Shown here piece after piece: positions 14,197-14,223 of a stretch of DNA of 14,223 nt. The stretch spans positions 1 to 14,223 of the forward strand of contig DISP01000074.1 in the NCBI GenBank assembly GCA_002421995.1. The letters are read 5' to 3'. Each line of letters begins with the position of its first letter. Positions within the stretch are counted from its first letter, which is position 1. The notes beneath the pieces were generated by a model, which worked only from the letters and a program-made list of their open reading frames with translations, did no database searches and was not told where the DNA came from. This DNA comes from Bacteroidales bacterium UBA6207 (GTDB lineage Bacteria; Bacteroidota; Bacteroidia; Bacteroidales; F082). Position numbers and translations under genes: made by a program.

Positions 14197-14223
14197 TAAA
14201 GATTGCGCTTAATAAGCACTTTT
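14169..14223 (+). CDS. Possible start of a gene running off the window
   Basis: ATG 14169 opens a frame (MDTKKDVAYIKIALNKHF) that stays open to the last base. Only 18 codons are visible and no motif can be named. It overlaps the tail of the broken frame before it and has AT-rich sequence upstream. It may be the start of a real gene or chance. Confidence 0.25.
   Translation, partial: MDTKKDVAYIKIALNKHF

Noticed and set aside
1..14223. CRISPR array, intact insertion sequence, integrase or rRNA/tRNA genes
   Set aside because: No regularly spaced repeats, no paired terminal repeats around a transposase and no conserved RNA sequence were seen.

Overview
The window looks like chromosomal DNA from a member of the Bacteroidota, probably an anaerobic or fermentative Bacteroidales/Marinilabiliales-type bacterium. 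Signs of this are lipoprotein signals of the MKK...SC type followed by acidic residues, a BACON domain and a remnant type IX secretion (T9SS) C-terminal sorting domain, starts without clear Shine-Dalgarno sequences, and CCTTTGCA-like promoter elements. All confident genes are on the + strand. The phylum assignment is inference from protein style; no rRNA or tRNA is present.

Region 1 (1-4465) is a tight run of genes: the C-terminal end of a protein that recalls the beta-sandwich tail of ADP-ribosylglycohydrolase-like proteins, two tandem paralogous exported esterases (one a lipoprotein, one with an ordinary signal peptide), and a DMT-superfamily permease related to sugar/ureide permeases. It reads as a small uptake and degradation operon. 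In both esterases the C-terminal ~200 residues look like a second copy of the esterase fold that has lost the catalytic Ser and His.

Region 2 (4554-5321) is a stand-alone lipoprotein with YD/RHS-like repeats. A long GU-containing stem-loop follows it.

Region 3 (5551-9819) is a citrate-fermentation operon: an SLC13/DASS anion:sodium symporter, a fused citrate lyase gamma+beta subunit (CitD-CitE in one polypeptide) and the alpha subunit CitF. The accessory genes for the citrate lyase prosthetic group and acetylation (citC, citG, citX) are not in the window.

Region 4 (9820-10494) is AT-rich and probably mostly non-coding. It holds several inverted repeats and two promoter-like elements.

Region 5 (10495-14223) is decaying DNA. 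A large secreted beta-propeller/BACON/adhesin-type protein gene carries a TGA in the signal peptide, a frameshift, a TAA, and a last frameshift that puts the T9SS sorting domain out of frame; that domain is itself cut off after ~20 residues. Sixty bases on, a ~130-base 5' fragment of a type I restriction-modification methyltransferase gene (hsdM) appears, broken by a 2-bp duplication. After that there is ~450 bp with no recognisable gene, then small broken reading frames up to the window edge. This looks like a graveyard at the edge of an accessory region. No CRISPR array, intact mobile element or RNA gene was recognised.
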